From: Candidatus Poribacteria bacterium | GTDB taxonomy: Bacteria > Poribacteria > WGA-4E > UBA9662 | Direction of reading: 5' to 3' | DNA length: 29,980 bases | Assembly (NCBI GenBank): GCA_002729015.1 | Contig: PBVO01000036.1 | Location: 28,299-58,278, forward strand | Shown here: one piece after another, positions 1 through 7,577 of the stretch | Layout: each line of letters begins with the position of its first letter | Position numbering within the stretch: the first letter of the stretch is position 1 | Notes under the pieces: generated by a model | Databases searched by the model: none | Told to the model about the DNA's origin: nothing | The model's input: only the letters and a program-made list of their open reading frames with translations | Position numbers and translations under genes: made by a program

Positions 1-1188
1 CCTAAGATTTATCAAAGAATGAGAGGGTTGTCAAATCAACAGCTTGAGTATAATTGTAAAAACTACTTGCAGTTAATCCGACAAGTCATTTGTGGAAATC
101 AGAAAAAACGTGTTGGTTCAGATACCAGTGGGGAACCTTTTTATCAGACAGATACACATAAAGTCGACAAGTTATATGACTGGTTGTTAAATTGGATAGC
201 AGATGCGTTTCAAAATCCGGCGAAACACTCACGTGTGTGTAGTATTGTACTACGGAGTAAAGAAGGCACAGGTAAAGGGAAATTCATAAATGATACGTTA
301 GGAAAGTTATTTCGTCCCCACTATTTCCATTTAACAGGTGATGCTGACAAATTAACTGGTAAATTTAATGCTTGGATGAGAGATAACCTACTGATATTTT
401 CTGATGAAGCTGTTTGGGGTGGTAATCGAAATGATGTAGGAAAAATGAAATCGTTGATCACTGAACGTGAACGAACGGTAGAGGAAAAATTTGTTGATGC
501 CACTCAGTATGCAAATTATTCGAGGGTAATTTGTGCCTCTAATGACAGTTGGGTTGTGTATTTAACCGAGAGCGACCGTAGATGGCAATTTATTGACGTA
601 AGTGAAGAATTTGCGACCGAAAACATTCGTAATAAGGAACAAGCGGATAGAAAAAGCCATTTTTTTCAGTCCATAGACGATGAGTGGAATAATGGAGGCA
701 AAGAAGCTTTTTTCGAACTAATGATGCGAAGGGATATAGATGGATTTGATTTTCCGAAGGAACGTGTCATAACTTTGACTTATTATGAACAATTACGAGA
801 AAGTGACCCAATGGTAGGTTGGTTTGAACAATGTATTGAGAAGGAAGAGATTGCAGGACCTAGTGATTTGTTTGGTACTAGTATCCGAATCAGGAAAGAA
901 GGAACTGAAATTATAGATACAGAGTTTGTTTATAATTCGTACAGAGATTATCTTAAGAAAACTGATCAAAATCATCAGTGGACAGGCGACTTCAAAGAAT
1001 TCAGTAAAAGATTAAGGAAAATGCTGAATTCTGATTCCAATGTAGAAAAAGGGTTTTCTAGTCGACGCAAATGGGAAACCGATAGAACCAGTAAAACAAT
1101 TTGGATTTTGTCTTCGTTGACTATTTTAAAGCAGATCTACAATCAAAAAGCAGGCGGGGGAGACGTACTATTTTCTATAGAAGATTAA
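1..1188 (+). CDS. DUF5906-type primase/SF3-like helicase, 5'-truncated by window edge
   Basis: The reading frame is open from base 1 (PKIYQR before the first ATG at 19), so the gene begins outside the window and about 395 residues are visible. Counting from the Met at 19, a P-loop (SKEGTGKGKF, about 80-89) is followed by a Walker B-like LLIFSDEA (124-131), a motif-C-like VICASNDSW (170-178) and an arginine-finger-like ESDRRW (184-189). This order matches the primase-associated SF3-like helicase family DUF5906 of phages, plasmids and integrated elements. The family usually carries an N-terminal primase half, which would lie upstream. Its role is inferred to be replication initiation of a mobile element: an ATP-driven hexameric helicase. 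No integrase, att site or other element gene is visible beside it, so it may be the edge or a relic of an integrated element. Confidence 0.75.
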   Translation, partial: PKIYQRMRGLSNQQLEYNCKNYLQLIRQVICGNQKKRVGSDTSGEPFYQTDTHKVDKLYDWLLNWIADAFQNPAKHSRVCSIVLRSKEGTGKGKFINDTLGKLFRPHYFHLTGDADKLTGKFNAWMRDNLLIFSDEAVWGGNRNDVGKMKSLITERERTVEEKFVDATQYANYSRVICASNDSWVVYLTESDRRWQFIDVSEEFATENIRNKEQADRKSHFFQSIDDEWNNGGKEAFFELMMRRDIDGFDFPKERVITLTYYEQLRESDPMVGWFEQCIEKEEIAGPSDLFGTSIRIRKEGTEIIDTEFVYNSYRDYLKKTDQNHQWTGDFKEFSKRLRKMLNSDSNVEKGFSSRRKWETDRTSKTIWILSSLTILKQIYNQKAGGGDVLFSIED

Positions 1189-1204
1189 TCGTGTGTGCAT
1201 ATTG

Positions 1205-1239
1205 AAAAGGCCACCTATTCTAGATATAGACGGCCTTTT
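1205..1239. terminator. Bidirectional Rho-independent terminator between convergent genes
   Basis: AAAAGGCC (1205-1212) pairs perfectly with GGCCTTTT (1232-1239), and an inner CTAT/ATAG pair (1215-1218 with 1226-1229) extends the stem. Five T residues follow on the plus strand (1236-1240) and the complementary A-run gives a T-run on the minus strand. It sits 16 bases after the helicase stop and 27 bases beyond the end of the convergent LamG gene, so it can serve both. Confidence 0.85.
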
Positions 1240-1266
1240 TGCTTTCGAAGCAAGAAACTTTTTCTG

Positions 1267-2046
1267 TTATTTTTCCTTCTTCAATAATCCCCATGTCGAA
1301 GTTAATTTCTGTTGAGGATCCACCCCCAACAATTTCAGTCGACCCGACTCCATTTGTTCTTTGACTTCCTTTGCGCTGAGTTCACGATTCCAAATTCTTA
1401 CCTCGTCGATGGTGCCAACGAATTGTCGATTACCCTCATGTGTTTTTCCGACAAAAACATCAGCATTATCGACCTTGCCCGGTAAAGCCCCTTTACCAGC
1501 AAATTCACCGGCTAATTCACCGTTTATATAGTATCGATGAGCCTTCTTTTCAGTCATTTGTGCAACTACGTGTTGCCACTTTTTTAGCTCTACAGGTTTA
1601 TTGGACACAGATCCACCCATGGAACTAAAGTGTAAGGCTCCACCGCCATCGGTTGTAGTGTAGAAACTGTAGGAACGCGGGTTATTGCTTTTGGCTAAAA
1701 TGCCAGCCCATTGGGCTGTTCCTGCCCCTTTATGTGATTCAGCATTGATCCAAGCCATGACTGTAACGGCTTTACTGACGCATAAGCTATTATCATGTGC
1801 GACCGTGACCCAGTCCGTTTTACCATTTAATTTTAGGGCTTTACCAAATTTTCCGTCAACTAATGTGGGCTTGCCAGCAATTTCGCCATGATTACCATGA
1901 ATCGAATGGTCTTCAACTTTTTTCCCATCTAGTTCATCGAAGGACAAATAGAGGACTAAATTTTTCTCTAACTCAGCAGCTAGAGCAAAATTAGATACAA
2001 AAACGATCATTACCAACAAAAATAAGATAAAGATTTTACTTTTCAT
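1267..2046 (-). CDS. Secreted LamG/jellyroll (concanavalin A-like) domain protein, copy 1
   Basis: The protein is 259 residues. An N-terminal signal peptide (MKSK, then a hydrophobic run ending FALA/A near residue 23) directs export. Residues about 28-235 form one LamG-like jellyroll domain with the hallmarks LYLSFDE, HGNHGEI, DGKFGKALKLNG, VTVMAWI, QWAGILAKS, HFSSMGG, KKWQHVVAQ, NGELAGEF and IDEVRIWNRELS. Such domains bind carbohydrates or proteins outside the cell; no catalytic residues are apparent. The ATG at 2046 has GGGAGG three bases upstream. It is a close paralogue of the next gene (2103-2906), sharing long near-identical stretches in the TTDGGGALHFSS region, so the pair arose by tandem duplication. 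A terminator for the upstream copy lies only about 15 bases before this start, so expression needs read-through or an internal promoter. The ligand is unknown. Confidence 0.85.
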   Translation of the reverse strand: MKSKIFILFLLVMIVFVSNFALAAELEKNLVLYLSFDELDGKKVEDHSIHGNHGEIAGKPTLVDGKFGKALKLNGKTDWVTVAHDNSLCVSKAVTVMAWINAESHKGAGTAQWAGILAKSNNPRSYSFYTTTDGGGALHFSSMGGSVSNKPVELKKWQHVVAQMTEKKAHRYYINGELAGEFAGKGALPGKVDNADVFVGKTHEGNRQFVGTIDEVRIWNRELSAKEVKEQMESGRLKLLGVDPQQKLTSTWGLLKKEK

Positions 2047-2060
2047 TTTCCTCCCATAAA

Positions 2061-2088
2061 AAAACGCGACTCAGATGAGCCGCGTTTT
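2061..2088 (-). terminator. Rho-independent terminator of the upstream LamG gene
   Basis: On the plus strand AAAACGCG (2061-2068) and CTC (2070-2072) pair with GAG (2077-2079) and CGCGTTTT (2081-2088), with one A:C mismatch and an AGAT loop. Read on the minus strand the hairpin is followed by a run of seven to eight T. It lies between the two LamG genes, 14 bases past the stop of the upstream one. Confidence 0.85.
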
Positions 2089-2102
2089 GAGTAGGTTTTA
2101 GT

Positions 2103-2906
2103 TTATAGGCGTTTTAGTTGGCTCCAAGTTGTTGCTAATTTACCTTCCGGCTCAACTGAGACTTGACCTTTACCCACGCTCATATGGTGATTGACTTCTT
2201 TTTCGCTTAAAACACGATTCCAAATCTTGACTTCATCAATGATGCCTTCAAATTCACGTGAACCTTCGTGGCTTCGAGCAATCATCACACTAGCATCGTC
2301 TTTTAGACCAGGTAGTGCTGCTTTACCATCAAATTCACCTGCTAGCTCACCATTTACGTAGTAGATGTGTGATTTGCCAGTGTGTTGTGCGACCACGTGT
2401 TGCCATTTATTCAACTCAACTGTCAATGCACTGGTAGAACCGCCCATCGAGCTAAAGTGTAAGGCACCACCACCATCTGTTGTAGTATATAAACTGTAGG
2501 ATCTTGGATTATTACCTTTGGTAACAACACCGGCCCATTGAGCTTTGGTTGATCCGCCTGTATGGCGTTTTGCCTTAATCCAAGCCATAACTGTGACGGC
2601 CTTGTCAACAGATAGAATATCTTTATGTGGAACTTCAACCCAATTATTTTGACCGTTGAATTCGAGGGCTTTACCGAATTTACCATCGACCCAATTAGGC
2701 AAATTTGGTTTCATTCCTTGTAGGTTACCATGATTACCATACCTTGAGGAATCTCCAGCAATATTTCCTTCGCCTTCATCGAAAGGTAAATAGAGTATCA
2801 GAGAAGGTTCAGGACCCCCTGTTGATTTAGCTTGTGCGAGGTGAAGCAGTGGTGCGATCACGAACAAAACAGCTAGAGCAACAATAATAAACCTGAATGT
2901 TTTCAT
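2103..2906 (-). CDS. Secreted LamG/jellyroll domain protein, copy 2
   Basis: The protein is 267 residues, with a signal peptide (MKTF, hydrophobic core, LAQA/K near residue 27) and one LamG jellyroll domain (about residues 34-245). Recognisable blocks are LILYLPFDEGEG, YGNHGNLQG, DGKFGKALEFNG, VTVMAWIKAKRH, QWAGVVTKGNNPRSYS, TTDGGGALHFSSMGGS, LNKWQHVVAQ and IDEVKIWNRVLSEKEV. It parallels copy 1 throughout. The ATG at 2906 has AGGAG six bases upstream. A consensus promoter (2945-2973) drives it as a monocistron ending at the 2061-2088 hairpin. Extracellular or surface carbohydrate or protein binding is the family expectation; the actual ligand cannot be read from the sequence. Confidence 0.85.
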   Translation of the reverse strand: MKTFRFIIVALAVLFVIAPLLHLAQAKSTGGPEPSLILYLPFDEGEGNIAGDSSRYGNHGNLQGMKPNLPNWVDGKFGKALEFNGQNNWVEVPHKDILSVDKAVTVMAWIKAKRHTGGSTKAQWAGVVTKGNNPRSYSLYTTTDGGGALHFSSMGGSTSALTVELNKWQHVVAQHTGKSHIYYVNGELAGEFDGKAALPGLKDDASVMIARSHEGSREFEGIIDEVKIWNRVLSEKEVNHHMSVGKGQVSVEPEGKLATTWSQLKRL

Positions 2907-2944
2907 GCAATCTCCTGATTTTAAATAATAAATTTAGGGGTGGT

Positions 2945-2973
2945 ATTATATTTCAATGTTAAAATCTTGTCAA
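2945..2973 (-). promoter_or_regulatory. Perfect consensus sigma70-type promoter for LamG copy 2
   Basis: On the minus strand TTGACA (2968-2973) is separated by exactly 17 bases from TATAAT (2945-2950). Both hexamers match the consensus in full. The start codon is about 39 bases below the -10, leaving a short leader that carries the AGGAG ribosome-binding site. This implies strong constitutive transcription. Confidence 0.85.
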
Positions 2974-2999
2974 CAAACAAAACTCAAACAGACCATCAG

Positions 3000-3734
3000 C
3001 TAGATCGACCAGTGTTTCCACAAATCATCTAATATGTCGTACCGCATCTCTTGCAATTTGGTGTAATGCCACCGACCAAAAATTCCAATCCGAGGAGTAT
3101 TTTGAACATTAGTTGAACCATTATGGGATAAAAATCCATGCCAAAGTAATACTGTTCCTGCTGCTGCTACAAACTCAACTGGTTTGGATCCATGAGAAAA
3201 TTTAGTGTGGTTCCAATCATCAGCATCTAGAAAACTACCATCAATATGTTCTGGGCGCTCACGAAAGTAATCATGTACATTCAAGTGAGTACCCGGCCAG
3301 TAGATAAATCCACCACCTTTCTCTTCAACGTCATGGAGATACATGGTTGCGCCTAAGGTTAATCCGCCAGCAGGATGTTGTGCTGGTCCTCCATAGCCAT
3401 CAATATGGCTACTCATAGGCATAGACCAATTAGCCTTTTGAGAAGGCCATTTAATTATGGGGGCACCACCGCCACCAAAGAAATTCTCACCACCCAAATC
3501 ATAAGCTGCCGCTTGAACAGCTGGTATTGTAGCTATATTTGGATAAGGTGGTGTAAATCTCCATCTACTGATGAAAGTTTGGTCTATAGGCCAAGTTTCA
3601 TCATCTTCAAATTTACCACCCAGAGTATACCAAAATTCTGTTTGCCAACTAGAGAGAAGATCCTGATCAATGGCATTTTCCAAAATTAAAAAACCATCAT
3701 CTTTAAAAGAAGCAATTTGCTTATTTGTTAGCAT
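3000..3734 (-). CDS. Phytanoyl-CoA dioxygenase (PhyH) family Fe(II)/2-oxoglutarate oxygenase
   Basis: The protein is 244 residues from the ATG at 3734, chosen because AAGGAA lies seven bases upstream; a longer in-frame start at 3815 would run back into the preceding gene. It is a cupin-fold Fe(II)/2-oxoglutarate-dependent oxygenase. The HxD metal motif is His110-Ile-Asp112 (SSHIDGYGG), the distal metal His is probably His204 (GFLSHNGSTN), and the 2-oxoglutarate-binding Arg is Arg215 (NTPRIGIF). Family members hydroxylate lipids, natural products or small molecules; the substrate here is unknown. The stop of the SUMF1-like gene is 10 bases upstream and overlaps this gene's ribosome-binding site, so the two are co-translated. 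Some fold relatives act as hydroxylases or halogenases, but the intact HxD argues for hydroxylation. Confidence 0.85.
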   Translation of the reverse strand: MLTNKQIASFKDDGFLILENAIDQDLLSSWQTEFWYTLGGKFEDDETWPIDQTFISRWRFTPPYPNIATIPAVQAAAYDLGGENFFGGGGAPIIKWPSQKANWSMPMSSHIDGYGGPAQHPAGGLTLGATMYLHDVEEKGGGFIYWPGTHLNVHDYFRERPEHIDGSFLDADDWNHTKFSHGSKPVEFVAAAGTVLLWHGFLSHNGSTNVQNTPRIGIFGRWHYTKLQEMRYDILDDLWKHWSI

Positions 3735-3744
3735 CGTTTTTTCC

Positions 3745-4503
3745 TTAGCTGTCAGTATCCATGACACAGCGAAATCCGTTGTAATCATAGAATTGTTCTG
3801 GAGATTGATGAGCACGAAAAGATATTCTAGTTGCTAACGCGTAGTTATTCCAACTTCCACCTCTGATCACTCTTGACAGGCCAGTAAACATTAATTCTTT
3901 TCTATCCAACTCACTTTTTGGCAAGATAATTGGGTTTAGACGCTTGCAATCATTATATGCGTTCTTGATATAAGCGTCTAGGCACCATTCCCATACATTC
4001 CCTCGCATGTCATATAAACCATAGCCGTTGGGTGGATACTCACCAGCGACATTGGTCATCCGTTTTTGACCATAGAAATTGATATTGTCCAACGAATTAA
4101 AATCTAACTGACTAATTCCACCACCAGCGGCATATTCCCATTCGGCTTCAGTGGGTAAACGTTTACCCACCCATTCTGCATAGGACATGGCATCCCGCCA
4201 GCTTATATAAATGATAGGATGGTCGTCCGTTGGAGAATCTATCAGAATATGGTCCCAGCTAGGCGGTTTACGCTGAGTAGCTTCAACAAACTTGCGAAAT
4301 TCACCTACAGTAACAGGTCTTATATCTATTAAAAAAGAACTAATTTCAACTTTGTGAATTGGTTCTTCATTATCTTTTTCTAGACTCCCCATATCGAAGT
4401 GGCCAGAGGGGATTTTAACCATTCCTAATGACTGCTCAGATGTAATTTTTGACCGGAGTTCAGAGTGTTGGTGGATGTTAAATGTAGTTGGTGTTATTGT
4501 CAA
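3745..4503 (-). CDS. SUMF1/formylglycine-generating-enzyme-fold protein lacking the catalytic cysteines
   Basis: The protein is 252 residues from a TTG start at 4503, supported by AAGGAG six bases upstream; the next in-frame Met (residue 28) would cut into the domain. FGE-sulfatase hallmarks are clear: GMVKIPSGHFDMGS, VTVGEFRKF, LPTEAEWEYA (116-125), NGYGLYDMRGNVWEW (159-173), RGGSW (214-218) and a terminal GFRCV. True formylglycine-generating enzymes carry two copper-binding cysteines just after GGS. Here that stretch reads WNNYALATRISFRAH, with no Cys; the only cysteines are 174, 186 and 246. Conversion of sulfatase Cys to formylglycine is therefore unlikely. Many SUMF1-fold homologues have other or structural roles. 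It forms a two-gene operon with the PhyH oxygenase 10 bases downstream. Confidence 0.8.
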   Translation of the reverse strand: MTITPTTFNIHQHSELRSKITSEQSLGMVKIPSGHFDMGSLEKDNEEPIHKVEISSFLIDIRPVTVGEFRKFVEATQRKPPSWDHILIDSPTDDHPIIYISWRDAMSYAEWVGKRLPTEAEWEYAAGGGISQLDFNSLDNINFYGQKRMTNVAGEYPPNGYGLYDMRGNVWEWCLDAYIKNAYNDCKRLNPIILPKSELDRKELMFTGLSRVIRGGSWNNYALATRISFRAHQSPEQFYDYNGFRCVMDTDS

Positions 4504-4559
4504 AACTTTCTCCTTGATGCTTATGAAATATGAGAAATAAAGTTTTGATGCTTTCCGGC

Positions 4560-4565
4560 ATTATA
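4560..4565 (-). promoter_or_regulatory. Possible -10 element upstream of the SUMF1-like/PhyH operon
   Basis: TATAAT on the minus strand lies 56 bases above the TTG start in the 195-base gap after the P-type ATPase homologue. No convincing -35 hexamer sits 16-18 bases upstream, so this is a weak call. Confidence 0.35.
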
Positions 4566-4698
4566 ACTAAATAAATTAACCAAGAAATATTGAAGTGTGT
4601 AAAAACAAATCAAAATACGCGTATGTTTATTTAGACTAACAAGATCTAATTTAGTCTCTAATCAGTCCTATTGGATTCTATTGGAATAAGATTGACAG

Positions 4699-7503
4699 CT
4701 ATCGCGACGTAAGATTTAAAGGTAGAAACATCAAGATGGATAAGGGAATAATCCACTGCCATTCGTGTGTTATATTGGTAAAGCCAATAGCCGTTTGTAG
4801 ATATGGAAAGCTGATAATAGTTATGTGTAGGATGACACTAAACAATATAGTCATCAGCACCCAGATATTTGACTGAAGAACTTCGATCAATCTGTCATCT
4901 TTGTGCCGAAAACACTGGAACACAGAGAATAACTGACTGAAAATCAACGTAGTACAAGTAACCGTTTGAATTGAATCACCCTTACTATTGACAGAGAATG
5001 CGTAACTGACTAATGATATCAGTGAAATAATTATGCCCCGCATAACAAAGTCAGAATATACATTCTTAACCAGAAATGGTGGTGTTTTTTCAGGTTTGTC
5101 TTTTATCAAGCTACCATGATCTTTTTTGTAAATAATCGCTAAGCATGGAAAAGCAATAACTAATAGGTTGATCCAGAATAAATGGGGAAGGTCTAATACC
5201 AAAGGGAAACGGTTAGGATCAAAGATATGTATACTTAATCCTGCCACAAGTGTCAAAGACTGAGCTACAACGCAAGATAGGTACCAACGTACCCAATTCC
5301 TGAGGTTCGCATATGCTTGTCTAGCCTTTAGCAAAGTTTTCACTATGACATCGAAGCCTAATTGATTAACGACCACACCTGAATTGCGTTGTAGTAAATG
5401 TGGTACATTGTTTGCGCTAACGAAGCTAATATTAGCGGTTCTCATTGTCCTCAAATCTTCGTTGCTTTGCCCCCAAAAACCGATATTATGTCCTCGCCTT
5501 CTTAAATGCTGAACAATGTTCCTTCGTTGCTCAGCTGAAGTTTGGGAATAGACTAATAACAATTCAACCATGGAATCGTATTGGGTTTCGTCCATGGCTG
5601 TCAAATCTTCGCCGCTTGTGACAGCGTTCGAATCATGGATTAGACCTAATTCATGTGCAACATCGGATGCTTGGTCTGGTGGTTGGTCTGACATCATAAT
5701 AACTTTCATGCCTGATGATAAACATTCGCTAATTGATGATTCAATACCCATATAATTAGGTTGGCGAAAAGCAATTGCTCCCAAGAATGTCAAGTCCGAC
5801 CACATGTCTTCTTGTGTGGGCCGGTTTGCGAAGCTTCTGAAGCCAAAACCTAGGGTGTAAGATGGTTTTGGAAGTCCATTCTCTTCAACGGAAAATTGTC
5901 GGGATAGCTGCGACAAATATAACTTTTGGTCAGCCGTCAACTGGTTTATCCCTTGATTTAACTGAATATCCCAGCTCGCATGTAGAATTTCATCTATTGG
6001 TCCGAACGAGAGTTGTAAAAATTGCCCCGCAGGTGCGTTATCTGTTGTATTAGCCATGAATAGTAATGAAGTGTAGGGATGGTCTTCAGTTTGTGGAATT
6101 TGTGCCACGCGCTCGTAGGTGTTCTCATACTCCGTCAGGTCAATTTCATTTGTTCGAATAGAGTCTTCTAGTAGTAAAGTCAAGGAGTCATCAATCTCTG
6201 GGAAAACAGTCCCATCTTGAGATAAAATTGGGTGAGTAGTGTGTTTAATACACTGGCTAGCCCCCCATAATAACCAAGGAAATGTTGAAGGTATTTCTTC
6301 ATTCATTGGTTTAATAACTGTCTCATTTTCTATTTCTTCTAAATTGGTAATTTCTTGTTCTGTTAAATTCAACTGTTTCCAAATTGACTTGCCGATATAT
6401 TGGCCCTCAACTATGATATGAGAAACTGAAAAGGTATTCATAGTAAAGTTGGTAGCTTGCTGTATACAAAGACTTGTCAAATTGCTCAGTCGTTCAACAT
6501 CAATCAACTTTCGGATTGAAGCCCCATGTTTAAAAATTCGGTAAGCAGATTCGTTTAAACCTGTATTAATCAAATGCTTAAGATCAAACGGAACTACTAC
6601 TAACAGAATGCTATAAACTGGGGCCAATTTGATCAATATTTCCGATAGACTTTGGCTAGACCGAAAACTAAATGGTTGAGCAAAATAGTAAAGGGCAAAA
6701 AAGAACAATGAGATTAGTACGCCTATTATAGTGAAGCTGTTTGTCAAGAAATTGCCAGTATTTTCAGCATCTGATTCTAATTCATCGTTTTCCAAGTTAG
6801 ATTGCTGATGTCTTTGATTGATTTGCAGGTTCTTACCAGTTTCTACTACTATGGCTCGTCCTTGTCCATCGATCACATAAGTTCCACCGAATAAAATGTT
6901 TCTTTGTTCCGTCAAAGGTTTACTCTGTTCTAAAACATCAGCTGTTTTAGTGCTAAATACCGATCGACGAAAAATCGGACTTTCATCTGAGACCATTTCT
7001 TCAGTTTCAACAATTCGCGCGTCTGCTGCGACATATCCACCGGGAAATAGCAATAGTAAATCACCTTGAACGACCAGATGGGGTAGTAACCAAACAATTG
7101 TTCCATCTCGTATCACAGGCACCTGAACTTCGGAGGCTGACCATATTTTTTGTCTATTTGATATTATTTTTTGTCTTTGATAAATTCGAAGTGAGATTTT
7201 TACAAAAAAGACAATACTAATAAAAATAGTACTCGAGATGACTTCTAAAGATAATTGTTCTGATTTTGCCAAAAAATGAGGAATAATAAGAAGGAAAAGT
7301 GCCCCTGAGTAAAGTAATAAAAGTGGGAGTTGATTCACACACCAACTAAAAAAACTTTCACCAATAAAGGATTTACCAACTGGGCTATTTTTGCCATTTT
7401 GTATAAGTCTTTTCGCCGCTTCGTCGGCAGACAGCCCCCTGTCTATGTCTGTATCTAAATCATGTAGGAGATTAGGGATTGTCTTTGTAGACCAGTCTAT
7501 CAT
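4699..7503 (-). CDS. P-type (P2-like) cation ATPase homologue with degenerate catalytic motifs, probable pseudoenzyme
   Basis: The protein is 934 residues from the ATG at 7503; a TTG at 7515 would add four residues, and neither start has a clear ribosome-binding site. The architecture is that of a Ca2+-type P-type ATPase: N-terminal domain (GLSADEAAKRL), paired membrane segments near 56-108, actuator-like domain (about 125-225), segments near 255-310, P/N-like domains (about 325-720) and four to six C-terminal helices. Catalytic positions are replaced. DKTGT aligns with QQATN (Asp to Gln348, codon 6460-6462), TGES is SDES (172-175), PEGL is PFDL (305-308), KGAPE is FGPIDE (500-505), DPPR is RQPN (580-583), TGD is MSD (604-606) and GDGVND is GQSNED (678-683). 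The fold-anchoring text around each motif is kept, for example IRKLIDVERL before the DKTGT site. It cannot form the aspartyl-phosphate, so a non-transporting or regulatory role is inferred. It lies 74 bases after thrB. Confidence 0.8.
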   Translation of the reverse strand: MIDWSTKTIPNLLHDLDTDIDRGLSADEAAKRLIQNGKNSPVGKSFIGESFFSWCVNQLPLLLLYSGALFLLIIPHFLAKSEQLSLEVISSTIFISIVFFVKISLRIYQRQKIISNRQKIWSASEVQVPVIRDGTIVWLLPHLVVQGDLLLLFPGGYVAADARIVETEEMVSDESPIFRRSVFSTKTADVLEQSKPLTEQRNILFGGTYVIDGQGRAIVVETGKNLQINQRHQQSNLENDELESDAENTGNFLTNSFTIIGVLISLFFFALYYFAQPFSFRSSQSLSEILIKLAPVYSILLVVVPFDLKHLINTGLNESAYRIFKHGASIRKLIDVERLSNLTSLCIQQATNFTMNTFSVSHIIVEGQYIGKSIWKQLNLTEQEITNLEEIENETVIKPMNEEIPSTFPWLLWGASQCIKHTTHPILSQDGTVFPEIDDSLTLLLEDSIRTNEIDLTEYENTYERVAQIPQTEDHPYTSLLFMANTTDNAPAGQFLQLSFGPIDEILHASWDIQLNQGINQLTADQKLYLSQLSRQFSVEENGLPKPSYTLGFGFRSFANRPTQEDMWSDLTFLGAIAFRQPNYMGIESSISECLSSGMKVIMMSDQPPDQASDVAHELGLIHDSNAVTSGEDLTAMDETQYDSMVELLLVYSQTSAEQRRNIVQHLRRRGHNIGFWGQSNEDLRTMRTANISFVSANNVPHLLQRNSGVVVNQLGFDVIVKTLLKARQAYANLRNWVRWYLSCVVAQSLTLVAGLSIHIFDPNRFPLVLDLPHLFWINLLVIAFPCLAIIYKKDHGSLIKDKPEKTPPFLVKNVYSDFVMRGIIISLISLVSYAFSVNSKGDSIQTVTCTTLIFSQLFSVFQCFRHKDDRLIEVLQSNIWVLMTILFSVILHITIISFPYLQTAIGFTNITHEWQWIIPLSILMFLPLNLTSR

Positions 7504-7524
7504 ATCAGATCGCAATTTAAATTA

Positions 7525-7530
7525 AATATA
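7525..7530 (-). promoter_or_regulatory. Possible extended -10 promoter for the P-type ATPase homologue
   Basis: On the minus strand TATATT is preceded by TGC, giving a TGn-extended -10, and sits about 21 bases above the ATG at 7503. No -35 is evident. If used it would give a leader of about 15 bases, separating this gene from thrB. Weak evidence. Confidence 0.25.
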
Positions 7531-7577
7531 GCAAAAGCTTAGAAGATGAGTGGATTTGTTACTTGTTTGTACAGAAA

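Noticed and set aside
3735..3815. N-terminal extension of the PhyH gene back to an ATG at 3815
   Set aside because: It would overlap the last 71 bases of the SUMF1-like gene, the added residues do not resemble PhyH N-termini, and a good ribosome-binding site precedes the ATG at 3734.
4633..4657. AGACTAA/TTAGTCT inverted repeat downstream of the P-type ATPase homologue
   Set aside because: It is AT-rich with seven pairs and no T-run, so it is not supported as a terminator.
4699..7503. Explaining the P-type ATPase homologue as a frameshifted pseudogene
   Set aside because: The frame is uninterrupted over the full family length and the regions flanking each motif align in the same frame; the losses are substitutions, not indels.
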